From Dehalococcoidia bacterium (GTDB lineage Bacteria > Chloroflexota > Dehalococcoidia > GIF9 > AB-539-J10): DNA of 64,000 nucleotides. Location: NCBI GenBank assembly GCA_030610855.1, contig JAUWQY010000003.1:1-64000 (forward strand), in the 5' to 3' direction. Below, piece after piece: positions 17,250 through 26,000 of this stretch; the first letter of the stretch is position 1, and every line of letters begins with the position of its first letter. A program made the translations under genes and the position numbers. The notes below the pieces were generated by a model. The model was not told the origin of the DNA and did no database searches. It saw only the letters and a list, made by a program, of their open reading frames with translations.

Positions 17250-18737
17250 ATGAAGCCAATGCTTAAATTGAGGAAGCGTCGGTATTTGGCACCAGTTAGT
17301 ATCTTTCTTATTGTCACAGCCTTAGTTGCCGGGTTTGCAGGATGTGGAGACCGTGGTATCGTCGAGTATACACTGACTATCGCCAGTACTTCTGGAGGGT
17401 CAGTGACTTTACCTGGAGAAGGGATTTTTGTCTGTGATGAGGGAACAATAGCCAGTCTGGTGGCCGAGGCTGAGGCAGGCTACCACTTCGTCAATTGGAC
17501 TGGGGATGTGGACACCATCGCCAATGTCAACTCCGCGGCAACCACAATCATCATAAATGACAACTGTTCTATCACGGCTAATTTCGCGGGCTCAGCATCG
17601 GTTCAATATGACCTCACGGTTACCAGTACTTCTGGAGGATCCGTAGTCTTCCCTGGGGAAGGGACTTTCCCCTGTGACGAGGGAGAGGTGGTCCCTTTGT
17701 TTGCTGAGGCCGCGGAAGGCTTCTACTTTGTCAACTGGACTGGCGATGTGAGTGCCATTACCGATATCAATTCCGCCACAACCACGATCACCATGTATGA
17801 AGACTATTCCATCATGGCCAATTTTGCGGGGGCACCGTTGGTTCAGTATGAACTCACCATCTCCAGTACCTCCGGTGGGTCGGTTGTTGCACCTGGAGAA
17901 GGAACCTATATCCGCGACGAGGGAACAGCGGTCAGTCTATTGGCGGAGGCCGAGGAAGACTACCGCTTTGTGAGTTGGACGGGCGATGTGGCTACCGTTG
18001 GCGACGTCAATACAGCTTCAACAAGCATCACTATGAACGACCATTACTCGATAAGTGCGAACTTTGAGGAAGATGAAGTACACTTCCCCGATCCCAACCT
18101 TGAGGCAGTGATCAGGAATGCGATCAGCAAGCCCACAGATCCCATCTATCCCTCAGACCTTGAGGGGCTCGCTTCGCTCGATGCTCAAGGTAGGGATATA
18201 GTTGACCTCAACGGACTCGAGCACTGCATCAATCTGGTATGGGTGGCCTTATCGAACAATCAAATAACCGACCTATCGCCACTTGCCAACCTTCCCCACG
18301 TGTATTTTCTTGCGCTTACGCAGAACCAGATAAGCAATATGGCACCACTGACCAACCTAATCAGCCTAACAACATTGTGGATTGGTTGGAATCTGATATC
18401 GGTCATCCCACCCCTAGACGACCTCACCAACCTGACAGATCTGCACCTTTACGGGAACCAGATCGACGATATCTTGCCCCTGGCGAGCCTCACCAAGCTA
18501 GAAGACCTCGCGCTTGACTATAACCAGATAAGCAATATCTTACCCCTGGCGAGCCTCACCGGCCTAGAACACCTCTCGCTTGACTCTAACCAAATAAGCG
18601 ATATCTCGCCGCTGGTGGATAACACCGGACTGGGAGAAGGAGATTACCTTTTTTTGCAGTCGAATCCTTTGACTTCAGATTCCATCAACGTTTACATACC
18701 GGAACTTGAGGCGAGAGGCGTGACTGTCTATTACTAG
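17250..18737 (+). CDS. Lipoprotein with three InlB-type repeats and leucine-rich repeats
   Basis: This 495-residue protein has a lipoprotein signal (lipobox FAGC, residues about 15-32). Three tandem repeats of about 80 residues follow (about 39-270). Each contains TSGGSV, PGEG, CDEG and F(V)NWTGDV, as in divergent InlB B-repeat or bacterial repeat domains. From about 278 to the end lie leucine-rich repeats of internalin type (NQITDLSPLANL, NQISNILPLASL). Such proteins bind proteins or glycans at the cell surface. AAAGGAGGTACAGC gives an excellent ribosome binding site for ATG 17250. Its first domains are related to those of the gene at 18999, suggesting local duplication and domain shuffling. 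Confidence 0.85.
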   Translation: MKPMLKLRKRRYLAPVSIFLIVTALVAGFAGCGDRGIVEYTLTIASTSGGSVTLPGEGIFVCDEGTIASLVAEAEAGYHFVNWTGDVDTIANVNSAATTIIINDNCSITANFAGSASVQYDLTVTSTSGGSVVFPGEGTFPCDEGEVVPLFAEAAEGFYFVNWTGDVSAITDINSATTTITMYEDYSIMANFAGAPLVQYELTISSTSGGSVVAPGEGTYIRDEGTAVSLLAEAEEDYRFVSWTGDVATVGDVNTASTSITMNDHYSISANFEEDEVHFPDPNLEAVIRNAISKPTDPIYPSDLEGLASLDAQGRDIVDLNGLEHCINLVWVALSNNQITDLSPLANLPHVYFLALTQNQISNMAPLTNLISLTTLWIGWNLISVIPPLDDLTNLTDLHLYGNQIDDILPLASLTKLEDLALDYNQISNILPLASLTGLEHLSLDSNQISDISPLVDNTGLGEGDYLFLQSNPLTSDSINVYIPELEARGVTVYY

Positions 18738-18897
18738 GATCGGGGCGTTACGAGCCGGGCCGGCGAGTGCGTAGCCGGACGGCACGGAGAACGTAACCTG
18801 CCTGATGGAAAATACCGCACGACGATGCTGTGCCTGAGAAGGGAGTGGGATCTCTCAGGGGGGGCGGTTATTTCCGGGATAATTCCCTGCAGCAAAA
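18738..18897. other. Intergenic hairpin-rich stretch
   Basis: I see no gene. A short hairpin (CCGGC/GCCGG) and a GTTAC/GTAAC pair around it follow the stop of the leucine-rich-repeat gene and may end its transcript. No T-run is present. Confidence 0.3.
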
Positions 18898-18912
18898 TAG
18901 CGTTTTGTGACT
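18898..18912 (+). promoter_or_regulatory. 15-bp upstream element, copy 2
   Basis: TAGCGTTTTGTGACT is identical to the copy at 13519-13533. It lies about 38 bases before the -35 of the promoter at 18950. Confidence 0.4.
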
Positions 18913-18949
18913 TCTTAACCCTATGGTATGCCTTGGACACCGCACCATA

Positions 18950-18977
18950 TTGATAATTCCTCCACCACTGATATAAT
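18950..18977 (+). promoter_or_regulatory. Promoter candidate for the RCC1-like lipoprotein
   Basis: TTGATA (18950-18955), a 16-base spacer and TATAAT (18972-18977) match the promoter at 13578-13605 in design. Transcription would start near 18984, leaving a leader of only about 15 bases before ATG 18999. Confidence 0.65.
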
Positions 18978-18998
18978 CATTCTACAAGGCTCACACAG

Positions 18999-21116
18999 AT
19001 GAAAAGAGTAAGTATGATTCTGATTGTGGCAGTCTTGATTGCAGGGATAGTGGGCTGTGTTGATACTTATTATGACCTCACCATCTCGAGCACCGAGGGT
19101 GGCTCTGTAACCACGCCTGGTGAGGATACTTTCACCTATGATGAAGGAACAGTGGTTGACTTGGTGGCAACTCCGGCTGCAGGCTATCGGTTTGACGAGT
19201 GGACCGGCGACGTGGACACTATTGATAATGTCCATGCTGCTTTAACCAATATCGCCATGAATGGCGACTACTCTATCACCGCCGAGTTTGTCAAGCAGTA
19301 TAACCTCTCCATCAACAGCACAGCGGGAGGTAATGTAACCACACCCGGAGAGGGAGTGCTTACCTATGACGAGGGAACGGTGGTCGACCTGGTGGCTGAG
19401 GCTGAGGAAGGTTATTATTTCGTCGAGTGGACTGGCGATGTGGACACCTTCGGCAATATCACTGCCACTATAACCACCATCACTATGGACGGCGACCATA
19501 CTATCACCGCAAACTTTGAAGAATATACACCCATGGTCACTGTAGGCGGTTGGCACATAGTAGGGCTCAAGACTAACGGCACTGTGGTCGCCGTGGGAGA
19601 AAACTACTATGGTCAGTGCAATGTCGGTGACTGGACGAACATCGTCCAGGTCTCCACAGGCTGGCTGCACACGGTGGGGGTTAGGTCCGACGGCACCGCG
19701 GTGGCCACGGGAGACAATGGATACGGGAAGTGTGATGTTGACGGCTGGACGGACATCATCCAGGTTGCCGGAGGCCGGCATTACACGGTGGGACTTAAGT
19801 GCGACGGCACCGTAGTCGCCGTGGGACGGAACATCTTCGGGCAATGTGATGTTGGCAACTGGACGGATATCATCCAGGTCTCCGCAGGCTTGGGGCACAC
19901 GGTGGGACTTAAGTCCGATGGTACTGTGGTCGCCGTGGGAGACAACGAGTACGGCCAGTGTGATGTCGGTGGCTGGACAGATGTCGTCCAGGTCTCAGCA
20001 GGCAGGCTGCATACGGTCGGGCTTAAGGAGAACGGCACCGTGGTCGCCGTGGGACGCAACGGCTACGGGCAATGTGATGTCAGTGGCTGGACGGACATCA
20101 TCCAGGTTTCCGCAGGTGAGTGGCATACTGTGGGACTCAAATCTGATGGCATCGTTCTCGCCTTGGGTTACAACCCTGAGGGCGAGCTCGAAGTTGAAAA
20201 CTGGACGGACATCGTCCAAGTCGCGGCAGGCAGCTATCTCACGGTTGGCCTTAAGTCTGACGGTACTGTGGTTGCTACGGGGCAGTACTTCCGCGGGCAG
20301 TGTGATGTCAGCGGCTGGGCAGATATCTCCCAGGTGGATGCGAACGGCAGGCACACTGTTGGGCTTAAGTCCGATGGAACAGTGGTAGCCGTGGGAAGTA
20401 ACGATCTGGGGCAGTGTGATGTGGGCAACTGGACGGATATCATCCAGGTCGTCGCAGGTAGCCATCACACGGTGGGGCTTAGGTCCGATGGCACCGTAGT
20501 TGCTATGGGGAACAACCAAAATGGTCAATGCAATGTTGGTAACTGGACAGAGACCGTTCAGGTCGCTGGAGGAGGCTGTTACACGGTGGGTCTCAAGTCT
20601 GACGGCACTGTGGTCGGCGTGGGTGCCAGCGGGGATGGCCAGCTCGAAGTTCAAGACTGGACAGACGTTATCCAGGTCGCCGCAGGCGACATGCACACTA
20701 TGGGGCTTAAATCCGATGGCAGAGTGGTCGCTGTAGGACGGAATGAGTACGGCCAGTGTGATGTCGGTGGCTGGACAGATGTCGTCCAGGTCACCGCAGG
20801 CATCTATCACACCCTGGGGCTTAGGTCTGATGGCACAGTGGTCACCGCGGGAGACAACGAGTACGGCCAGTGTGATGTCGGTGGCTGGACAGATGTCGTC
20901 CAGGTCTCCACAGGCTACTATCACACGGTGGGGCTTAAGAACGACGGCACCACGGTGGCCGTGGGATGGAACGACTGGGGCCAGTGCAATGTCGACGGTT
21001 GGACTAACATCGTCCAGGTCGCGGCAAACTGGCAACACACGGTGGGCCGTAAGTCCGATGGGACCATGGTGGCCGCGGGCCCAGAGGTTCAGCTTGCCAA
21101 ATGGGATTTGTTCTAG
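18999..21116 (+). CDS. Lipoprotein with two InlB-type repeats and 14 RCC1-like propeller repeats
   Basis: This 705-residue protein has a lipoprotein signal (lipobox IVGC, cysteine at about residue 20). Two InlB-type repeats follow (about 24-175, each with FxEWTGDVDT). After them come 14 tandem repeats of about 38 residues (about 180-705) with the consensus HTVGLKSDGTVVAVG-N-YGQCDVGGWT. These are RCC1/BLIP-II-type blades. Fourteen blades would make two seven-bladed propellers. The last repeat degenerates into a different tail (EVQLAKWDLF). Such propellers bind proteins, so an exported binding or adhesion role is likely. The spacing of promoter to ATG is very short, and only a weak AAGG precedes the start. 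The repeats are highly alike at DNA level, which keeps other frames open by chance. Confidence 0.85.
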   Translation: MKRVSMILIVAVLIAGIVGCVDTYYDLTISSTEGGSVTTPGEDTFTYDEGTVVDLVATPAAGYRFDEWTGDVDTIDNVHAALTNIAMNGDYSITAEFVKQYNLSINSTAGGNVTTPGEGVLTYDEGTVVDLVAEAEEGYYFVEWTGDVDTFGNITATITTITMDGDHTITANFEEYTPMVTVGGWHIVGLKTNGTVVAVGENYYGQCNVGDWTNIVQVSTGWLHTVGVRSDGTAVATGDNGYGKCDVDGWTDIIQVAGGRHYTVGLKCDGTVVAVGRNIFGQCDVGNWTDIIQVSAGLGHTVGLKSDGTVVAVGDNEYGQCDVGGWTDVVQVSAGRLHTVGLKENGTVVAVGRNGYGQCDVSGWTDIIQVSAGEWHTVGLKSDGIVLALGYNPEGELEVENWTDIVQVAAGSYLTVGLKSDGTVVATGQYFRGQCDVSGWADISQVDANGRHTVGLKSDGTVVAVGSNDLGQCDVGNWTDIIQVVAGSHHTVGLRSDGTVVAMGNNQNGQCNVGNWTETVQVAGGGCYTVGLKSDGTVVGVGASGDGQLEVQDWTDVIQVAAGDMHTMGLKSDGRVVAVGRNEYGQCDVGGWTDVVQVTAGIYHTLGLRSDGTVVTAGDNEYGQCDVGGWTDVVQVSTGYYHTVGLKNDGTTVAVGWNDWGQCNVDGWTNIVQVAANWQHTVGRKSDGTMVAAGPEVQLAKWDLF

Positions 21117-21288
21117 CAATGCCATAGTGATCAACAATGTTGCGGCCAAGAATACGGCTATAGTAAGCTTCTGGGCGCTGGTTTCAATGGTAGCGGCTTT
21201 ATAGGTGATAAGGTGATGCTATAGAAATCCATAGCATACCTTAGGATTAGACTACACAATTACTTGTTAAGTGTGGTTCGCAAAACAA

Positions 21289-21327
21289 AAGGGCTGGATA
21301 TCCCAAAACCAGGAGTGTCCAGCCCTT
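21289..21327 (-). terminator. Rho-independent terminator of the DUF5679 gene
   Basis: The arms AAGGGCTGGA (21289-21298) and TCCAGCCCTT (21318-21327) are perfectly complementary. On the minus strand the hairpin is followed by TTTTGTTTTG. It lies 32 bases past the stop codon of the small gene at 21359. Confidence 0.75.
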
Positions 21328-21358
21328 CTGGATACCGGTGCGCCTTGTAGCAGCAGTC

Positions 21359-21496
21359 CTACTTGCCGATTCTGAATACCTTCGTGCCACAGGTTAGGCA
21401 GACGCCCCGGGTTGCCGGTCTACCGTTCTTCATTGTGATTCTTCGGGGATCCTTGATCTCCTTCTTGGCACGGCACTTCATACAGTATGCTTGCAT
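21359..21496 (-). CDS. DUF5679-type 45-residue zinc-ribbon protein
   Basis: This 45-residue basic protein has two CxxC knuckles (AYCMKCRAK near the start and GVCLTCGTKVFR near the end), separated by a basic KDPRRITMKNGRPATR segment. The layout is that of DUF5679 proteins, short zinc-binding proteins common in Chloroflexota. The ATG at 21496 is preceded by GATAGGAGGGTC, and a strong terminator follows. Its function is unknown; the shape suggests nucleic-acid or ribosome association. It stands alone between the surface-protein block and the mobile element. Confidence 0.8.
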   Translation of the reverse strand: MQAYCMKCRAKKEIKDPRRITMKNGRPATRGVCLTCGTKVFRIGK

Positions 21497-21670
21497 TTGA
21501 CCCTCCTATCTCTTAGTGTGGATAGTAGGCCATTTGCGTCCGCAGTGTCAATAGCCATGATCACCGGGACTGTCAACATACGCTCACCCCTTGCTCTAAG
21601 AATGATGTAGGGTGAAGCATTCACCCAAGTTGTCGATCAATATTCCTGTGGCAGTGGACGGCCTGCAGCA

Positions 21671-21898
21671 TCATGGTGTTAGACTCGTCCATTTGCTCTT
21701 TTCATACACTCCTCCCAGCACAACTCCTATCCTGAACATCTCCATCTTGGACTTCTCTTCAGCATACCGCTTGGCAAAGGTGTCCAAGGCAGTGAAGAAG
21801 TCCGGATCGACTTCTGCTATCCACTTTGCCTGCTCGTCATCATTGAGTATCACGTCGTCCAAGTATTCACGTATTTTGTCCCTAAGTTCGTCATTCAT
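21671..21898 (-). CDS. Small acidic helical protein
   Basis: This 75-residue protein is mostly helical and acidic at its N-terminus (MNDELRDKIREYLDDVILND). I do not recognise it. The ATG at 21898 follows CCAGAAAGGAAATT. A longer in-frame extension reaches back into the upstream gene through a low-complexity Pro/Trp stretch and is rejected. It is the last gene of the left arm of the mobile element. Confidence 0.6.
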   Translation of the reverse strand: MNDELRDKIREYLDDVILNDDEQAKWIAEVDPDFFTALDTFAKRYAEEKSKMEMFRIGVVLGGVYEKSKWTSLTP

Positions 21899-21915
21899 AA
21901 TTTCCTTTCTGGAGA

Positions 21916-21977
21916 CCCTGCACACCGGGGGAAACCAGGGGAATCGGGGGAAACCCCCAAAACCCCAGCGTGCAGGG
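21916..21977. repeat. Hairpin with G-run loop
   Basis: CCCTGCAC (21916-21923) and GTGCAGGG (21970-21977) can pair. The 46-base loop contains three runs of four to five G and C-runs. It lies between two small minus-strand genes and could be a terminator or attenuator. Confidence 0.3.
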
Positions 21978-21998
21978 CCACGTATTATGGTGAGGTTG

Positions 21999-22970
21999 TT
22001 ATCGTTTAGCGTGGCATACCGGGCATATGCTGGCATGGTCTTGCTCAGAGGCAAAGGTGGCGCAGGCGTTGAGTGCCCGTGGTATGCGCTCGGGCTTCCT
22101 AATGACATGACTTGACGCCCAGGTAATCAAGTTCAGCAGGTCATATGTGTTGCGTGGCGGGTTCTGAATAGCCTGGGCTCTTACAGCCTCAGCATCCGAT
22201 CCCGTTATCCCCGCCTGCCGCAGCAGTGCTTCCAGCATATGAGCTCGCTGCTCGGGCGACACTCGCTCCTGTATCATCTCACGGTAGCGATCGACAATCT
22301 CTCCTAGCGATTGGTAAGCTGCCCTCACGGATTGCCTGAACCACTGCCATATGCCATCACCTTCACCGCCCCCGGTAAACTGGGTCAGCACGGTTTTGCT
22401 TGTCGCACCGTTGGTGCAGACCAACCGCAGCACGTAGCTTTGCACTACTGGCTGTATCGTGTTGATAGGGCTGAAACTGACCAGTGCTCCGGCTCTTACC
22501 ATATCGCCACGGCGGACAGGCTGCTGCTGCGTACCCACCAGCTCCAACATGGCGGAGCGGTTGGGCAGAATACTGACTCTGTGGAAGTCAATGCCCGGGA
22601 CAGCCTTCTCAATCGTGAACACTACGCGGTCCACCGGCAGATTACGCACCCCACGATACTCGCCGAAGGCTTGTACCTGCCCTTCCTCGAGGAGTAGGTT
22701 ATATCTTTCCTTTCGTGACAGGAGTTCGGTAGCAACTCTGCCAAACAGGTCGGGGCTGAGGTTCTGGCATACCCCCCTGTGCAGACCGACAAAGCTCGTC
22801 ATTGCCTTCACCCCGTTCTCGCTCAGCGGGACAAGCTGCCCGCCGCTGCCAGGCCTGATCATCACCTGCTCAGGCTCGACAATCACCCGTGTCCTGGGTG
22901 AGTGCTCCACCTGCCTTACCGTAGTTTGACAGATGGGCTGGAGTTTTTCCAATGCTTCTATTCTGTTCAT
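21999..22970 (-). CDS. DUF932-like phage/plasmid protein
   Basis: This 323-residue protein resembles the DUF932 group of phage and plasmid proteins in layout. It has an N-terminal domain with SFVGLHRG, a middle beta-rich domain, a RLVCTNGATS motif near residue 180, then helices. It ends in a lone CPVC knuckle (ICPVCHAKR). DUF932 proteins have no proven function and are often near replication genes. AAGGGGGATAC precedes the ATG at 22970. It sits downstream of the clamp/ATPase gene string of the element. Family assignment rests on the CTNG motif and size. Confidence 0.55.
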   Translation of the reverse strand: MNRIEALEKLQPICQTTVRQVEHSPRTRVIVEPEQVMIRPGSGGQLVPLSENGVKAMTSFVGLHRGVCQNLSPDLFGRVATELLSRKERYNLLLEEGQVQAFGEYRGVRNLPVDRVVFTIEKAVPGIDFHRVSILPNRSAMLELVGTQQQPVRRGDMVRAGALVSFSPINTIQPVVQSYVLRLVCTNGATSKTVLTQFTGGGEGDGIWQWFRQSVRAAYQSLGEIVDRYREMIQERVSPEQRAHMLEALLRQAGITGSDAEAVRAQAIQNPPRNTYDLLNLITWASSHVIRKPERIPRALNACATFASEQDHASICPVCHAKR

Positions 22971-23038
22971 GTATCCCCCTTGCTTATTCTTCTCGTCCGT
23001 TCTTGTTCTTAATACCCTTTCATAGTCGCCTCCTCACT

Positions 23039-23050
23039 AAAGCTAATCCG
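23039..23050 (+). repeat. AAAGCTAATCCG element, copy 1
   Basis: This word occurs three times in the element: here, at 27601-27612 and inverted at 28317-28328. The similarity to the second copy continues for about 25 further bases with gaps (GGTTTCTGTGACAT versus GGTTTTTGTTACAT). It lies upstream of the DUF932-like gene. Confidence 0.45.
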
Positions 23051-23195
23051 ATGACCGGGGGGTTTCTGTGACATAAGGAAAGACGGGAGAATGAATCTCC
23101 CGTCCTCTGTTTTCGGCGTTAAATCGTTTATGGCCCGAGGCAGGTTCTATCTTCAGTGGGCTTCAACCGTACCAGGTGAAGGATGTCGGCCGGCA

Positions 23196-23396
23196 CTACT
23201 CAGACTTCGCTTGCTTTTCTCTCTGTTCCTGCTCCCATTCTGCTTTCGCCTTCTCCCAATCCTTGCCGAACCATTCTTGCCAGAGCGCGTCCTGTGGGCA
23301 ATCCTCGGGTGGGTGCCTCGGATTGAAGTGGGGATCATTCGGGTCATATTTCTTGCCTGACCCTGGCCGCCATCCGGCTTTCTGTTCTTCAGCCAT
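23196..23396 (-). CDS. Small charged protein
   Basis: This 66-residue protein is hydrophilic, with a Pro/Asp/His-rich N-terminal half (YDPNDPHFNPRHPPED) and a charged C-terminal helix. I do not recognise it. AAAGGAGGTGCCTCA precedes the ATG at 23396. A longer in-frame start overlaps the ATPase gene and is rejected. Confidence 0.6.
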   Translation of the reverse strand: MAEEQKAGWRPGSGKKYDPNDPHFNPRHPPEDCPQDALWQEWFGKDWEKAKAEWEQEQREKQAKSE

Positions 23397-23449
23397 TGAG
23401 GCACCTCCTTTCATTGTAAGTATTGCATGTATAACCGTCAACCTGCCTT

Positions 23450-24196
23450 TCAGCCTTTCCCCTGGACCTGGATTTCCTTGAAGATCCGGGATAACCGGTC
23501 CGTCCACCAGGGCGGCAGCTTGTTGTTGCACTGGTAGAAGCCGAAGTTCTCCATGTCCAGCACCAGGCACGCTTTCTTCTGTGCCACCTTGCCCTTTATG
23601 CCCTTGAAGAAGTCATAGGCCTTACAGGTGAAGTCGGCCATTTCATCCCTCTCCCAAAGCTGGTGGGCGTAGGTAGGTCGCTTCCAGATGATGCGGTGGA
23701 CAGAAGTGCAGACATTGAGGTCCAGTTTTCGCGAGTAGTGACTTATGAAGAGTATGAGCTGCTCCCGCTGTCCGGCGATGGCCAGCAGTTCGTCCAGTTC
23801 CACAGCATCACCGCTCTGGCTTCTCCGGGCGTGTGCTGACTGTGCCGCCTCGTCATAGATCACCACCGCCTTGTCCTTCCATTGGCTCCTCTTAATAGTC
23901 ACCTGCATCCAGGACGGCGTGATGCGCTGGAAAGATGCCCTCTGCTTTTCGTCCATCCGGGGCATGTGGAGTATGGCCGGTAGTTTACGCCGGCTGTGCA
24001 CCCCGTTGGCGATCTCATGGGCCAGCGCCGTCTTGCCGGTCCTGATGTCGCCCATGATCATCACCACACCCGGATAGGGTATTGCAGAGTAGAGCGCGGT
24101 CTTCCGCGGCACTGAGAGGATGATTCGGGCATACTCCTCGCTTTTCCGCTTCCGGTAGTTGCGGAGCGTGTCAGTTTGGCTCTGCTTCGGTGTCAT
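23450..24196 (-). CDS. P-loop ATPase of the Zot / FtsK-HerA type
   Basis: This 248-residue protein has a Walker A (MIMGDIRTGKTALAHE, residues about 46-61), a Walker B (KAVVIYDEAAQS, about 108-119) and a sensor-like strand (LILFISHYSRKLDLNV). The strand is followed by a basic IIWKRP segment and a C-terminal NKLPPWWTDRLSR helix. This order matches the Zot/pI and HerA-FtsK ATPases that move DNA through membranes or into capsids. No membrane segment is visible, unlike inovirus Zot proteins. AAAGGGGGTGTAG precedes ATG 24196. The gene overlaps the upstream small gene by 26 bases. In this element it could pump or package DNA; that is inference. Confidence 0.65.
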   Translation of the reverse strand: MTPKQSQTDTLRNYRKRKSEEYARIILSVPRKTALYSAIPYPGVVMIMGDIRTGKTALAHEIANGVHSRRKLPAILHMPRMDEKQRASFQRITPSWMQVTIKRSQWKDKAVVIYDEAAQSAHARRSQSGDAVELDELLAIAGQREQLILFISHYSRKLDLNVCTSVHRIIWKRPTYAHQLWERDEMADFTCKAYDFFKGIKGKVAQKKACLVLDMENFGFYQCNNKLPPWWTDRLSRIFKEIQVQGKG

Positions 24197-24449
24197 CTAC
24201 ACCCCCTTTCTTCCTTGCTAGCTTCACATAGTCGGAGAACGGATTGGGCCTGCGGAACTGCCCAACCCTGTTGAGATGCACCCAGACCACCGCCCAGTAC
24301 CCGAAGTTGTTGAACTTGTACCGGGCCAGGTTGCGATGGGCTTTCCCCTCGGCCTCATTGAGATCTTGTTCTAGCCGGGCCTTGATAGCAGTAGCCGCAT
24401 CTACTGCGTCCCCCGATGGTAGCTTTAGTTCGCATTGCTTGTGTGTCAT
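24171..24449 (-). CDS. Unknown 92-residue element protein
   Basis: I do not recognise this 92-residue protein. It has an N-terminal Ala/Lys/Glu-rich helix and a middle stretch with aromatic residues (YKFNNFGYWAVVWVHLNRVG). The C-terminus is acidic. It overlaps the ATPase start by 26 bases, so the two are probably translated together. GAAAGAGGGGTGAACT precedes its ATG at 24449. Confidence 0.6.
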   Translation of the reverse strand: MTHKQCELKLPSGDAVDAATAIKARLEQDLNEAEGKAHRNLARYKFNNFGYWAVVWVHLNRVGQFRRPNPFSDYVKLARKKGGVDDTEAEPN

Positions 24450-24464
24450 AGTTCACCCCTCTTT

Positions 24465-24710
24465 CTAGTGGATGTTTATTTCCCCATCGTAATCGCCATG
24501 GCGACCTGTAACAGACTCTGCAATCCGTATGGCCTCAACTCTCTTATCCTGCCAGGATTGCCCAAGTTTGGCATCACAATAAATATCTAGCCATCCCCAG
24601 GCTGTGCCAGTGCCATGCTTAACTCTGACATTGGTGAATCCTGCTTCTATTAAGGCATCCTTAACAGCTTTGGTTTCCTCTCGATGTGTTTTATGGTTTC
24701 TCCAGGTCAT
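24465..24710 (-). CDS. Unknown 81-residue element protein
   Basis: This 81-residue protein starts with a basic segment (MTWRNHKTHREETKAVKDAL), followed by alternating strands (FTNVRVKHGTGTAWGWLDIY). It may be a small alpha/beta protein. I do not recognise it. AAAGGGGGTAAAA precedes ATG 24710; the longer upstream frame lacks such a site. Confidence 0.6.
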   Translation of the reverse strand: MTWRNHKTHREETKAVKDALIEAGFTNVRVKHGTGTAWGWLDIYCDAKLGQSWQDKRVEAIRIAESVTGRHGDYDGEINIH

Positions 24711-24849
24711 TTTTACCCCCTTTCTAAGGCTATTCCAGCGAGTTGGAGTTCTTGTTGCATAGCTTTTCTTGAGCTTAACTGCCCAGGGGAGGGCCGGACA
24801 GGTTATCCGGCTTGTCCGGATAGTCCGGCCCTTAGTCTGGTAAGTCAAA

Positions 24850-25899
24850 CTACCATTCCACGTTCACTGGCATAATGACGTGAATGGTCCCGTTTTGCTT
24901 GACGACTCCTGGAGATTGGGCGTTCTTTGTCCGCAGTGTTACCGGTCCGCTTGTCCTGGCCAGCACGTCTTTGATGTAGTTGCCATCGAAGGCCATCTTG
25001 GCCTTGCCCATGGCCGGCACCGGCACCGTGATTTCGCTCTTCTCATCGGCTTTGGCAGAGACGATGAGATTCGCCTGTTTGGTCTGGAACCGCACGATGT
25101 TTCTGCTGGGCTTGGTGGCCATGACCACCTTCAAGGCGTCCTTTAAGGCCGCGCTGTCCACAGTGAGGGGCTTTCCGTTCTTGGGGATCACGTGCTTGTA
25201 GTTCGGATAGGTCCCCTCAATTAGCCGTGCCGTGAGCACCAGCCCTTCACCGACAAAGCTGATATGATGCTCGCCTTTATGAAGTGATACTTTGCCGGGC
25301 ATGAGCCTCTCGATGAGCTTTATCGCCTTGCCAGGAACGATAGTCTGCTCCGACTGCCCCTTTGCCTTGACTGTCGTTTCCGCCAGTCGGAAGCCGTCGG
25401 CGGCAGCCAGCGCTATTCTGCCCTTGTCAGGAGTGAAGCAGACGCCAGTCAGGACAGGTCTGCACTCCTCTTTCGCCATAGCATAACTAATTTGCTTCAT
25501 GGCGCTTGCCAGACCTGTGATCTCGACCGCTTTCCCCTTCACCCCCGGCACCACCGGGAAGTCCTGGGATTCCTGGCATTCAATTGTGATCGCGGCTCCA
25601 GCTTCCACCTTCAGTGAGTTTGCGCCCACCAAAGATAGGCTGACTGTTTCCGTCTTCACTGCCCGGAGTAAGATTTCCAGGTCCCGAGGCGGGACGCAGA
25701 CCGCTCCCTGCCGTGTGATATTGGCCTTGCAGCTCCCTGTTACCGCGACTTCCAGGTCAGTGCCAGTGAGCGTGACTTGCCCACCGGCCGCCCGGATGAG
25801 GACAGACGTGCACACCGGCAGAAGATGCTTCCCCGGCACTGCGGACTTGACCTTGCCCAAGGTCTCCAGGAGTGCCATACGCTGTGTCGTCGCTCGCAT
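24850..25899 (-). CDS. dnaN: DNA polymerase III beta sliding clamp homologue
   Basis: This 349-residue protein has the three-domain beta-clamp pattern. Visible marks are VTLTGTDLEVAV in domain 1, EECRPVLTGVCFTP and LAAADGFRLAET in domain 2, IEGTYPNYKHVIP at the start of domain 3, and a C-terminal VIMPVNVEW close to the usual VMPMRL end. It is slightly shorter than chromosomal clamps (about 370). It lies among small genes of the mobile element, far from dnaA, and has the element's GGGGG-type ribosome binding site (AAAGGGGGTGCTCT), so it is an element-borne clamp. It could recruit the host polymerase or a mismatch/repair factor to element DNA. Confidence 0.85.
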   Translation of the reverse strand: MRATTQRMALLETLGKVKSAVPGKHLLPVCTSVLIRAAGGQVTLTGTDLEVAVTGSCKANITRQGAVCVPPRDLEILLRAVKTETVSLSLVGANSLKVEAGAAITIECQESQDFPVVPGVKGKAVEITGLASAMKQISYAMAKEECRPVLTGVCFTPDKGRIALAAADGFRLAETTVKAKGQSEQTIVPGKAIKLIERLMPGKVSLHKGEHHISFVGEGLVLTARLIEGTYPNYKHVIPKNGKPLTVDSAALKDALKVVMATKPSRNIVRFQTKQANLIVSAKADEKSEITVPVPAMGKAKMAFDGNYIKDVLARTSGPVTLRTKNAQSPGVVKQNGTIHVIMPVNVEW

Positions 25900-26000
25900 A
25901 GAGCACCCCCTTTAGTAAGTTATTGTCCCCGTTAGCGCCACCCGGGCCGCACCACTTGGCGGTGGGGACTTTGCGGCCCTGGGGAGCTCAGCTCCCCCCT

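Noticed and set aside
19540-21116. Tandem 114-base repeats as a CRISPR-like array
   Set aside because: The units are coding, contiguous without spacers, and translate as propeller blades.
19995-21149. Long antisense frames over the RCC1-like gene (384 and 218 residues, and others)
   Set aside because: The 114-base repeat unit keeps extra frames open on both strands by chance. The plus-strand frame has a signal peptide, promoter and a known repeat fold.
22009-22020. GGCATACCGGG as a left attachment site matching the tRNA-Glu end
   Set aside because: Only about nine bases match, and they lie inside the end of the DUF932-like gene. This is chance level.
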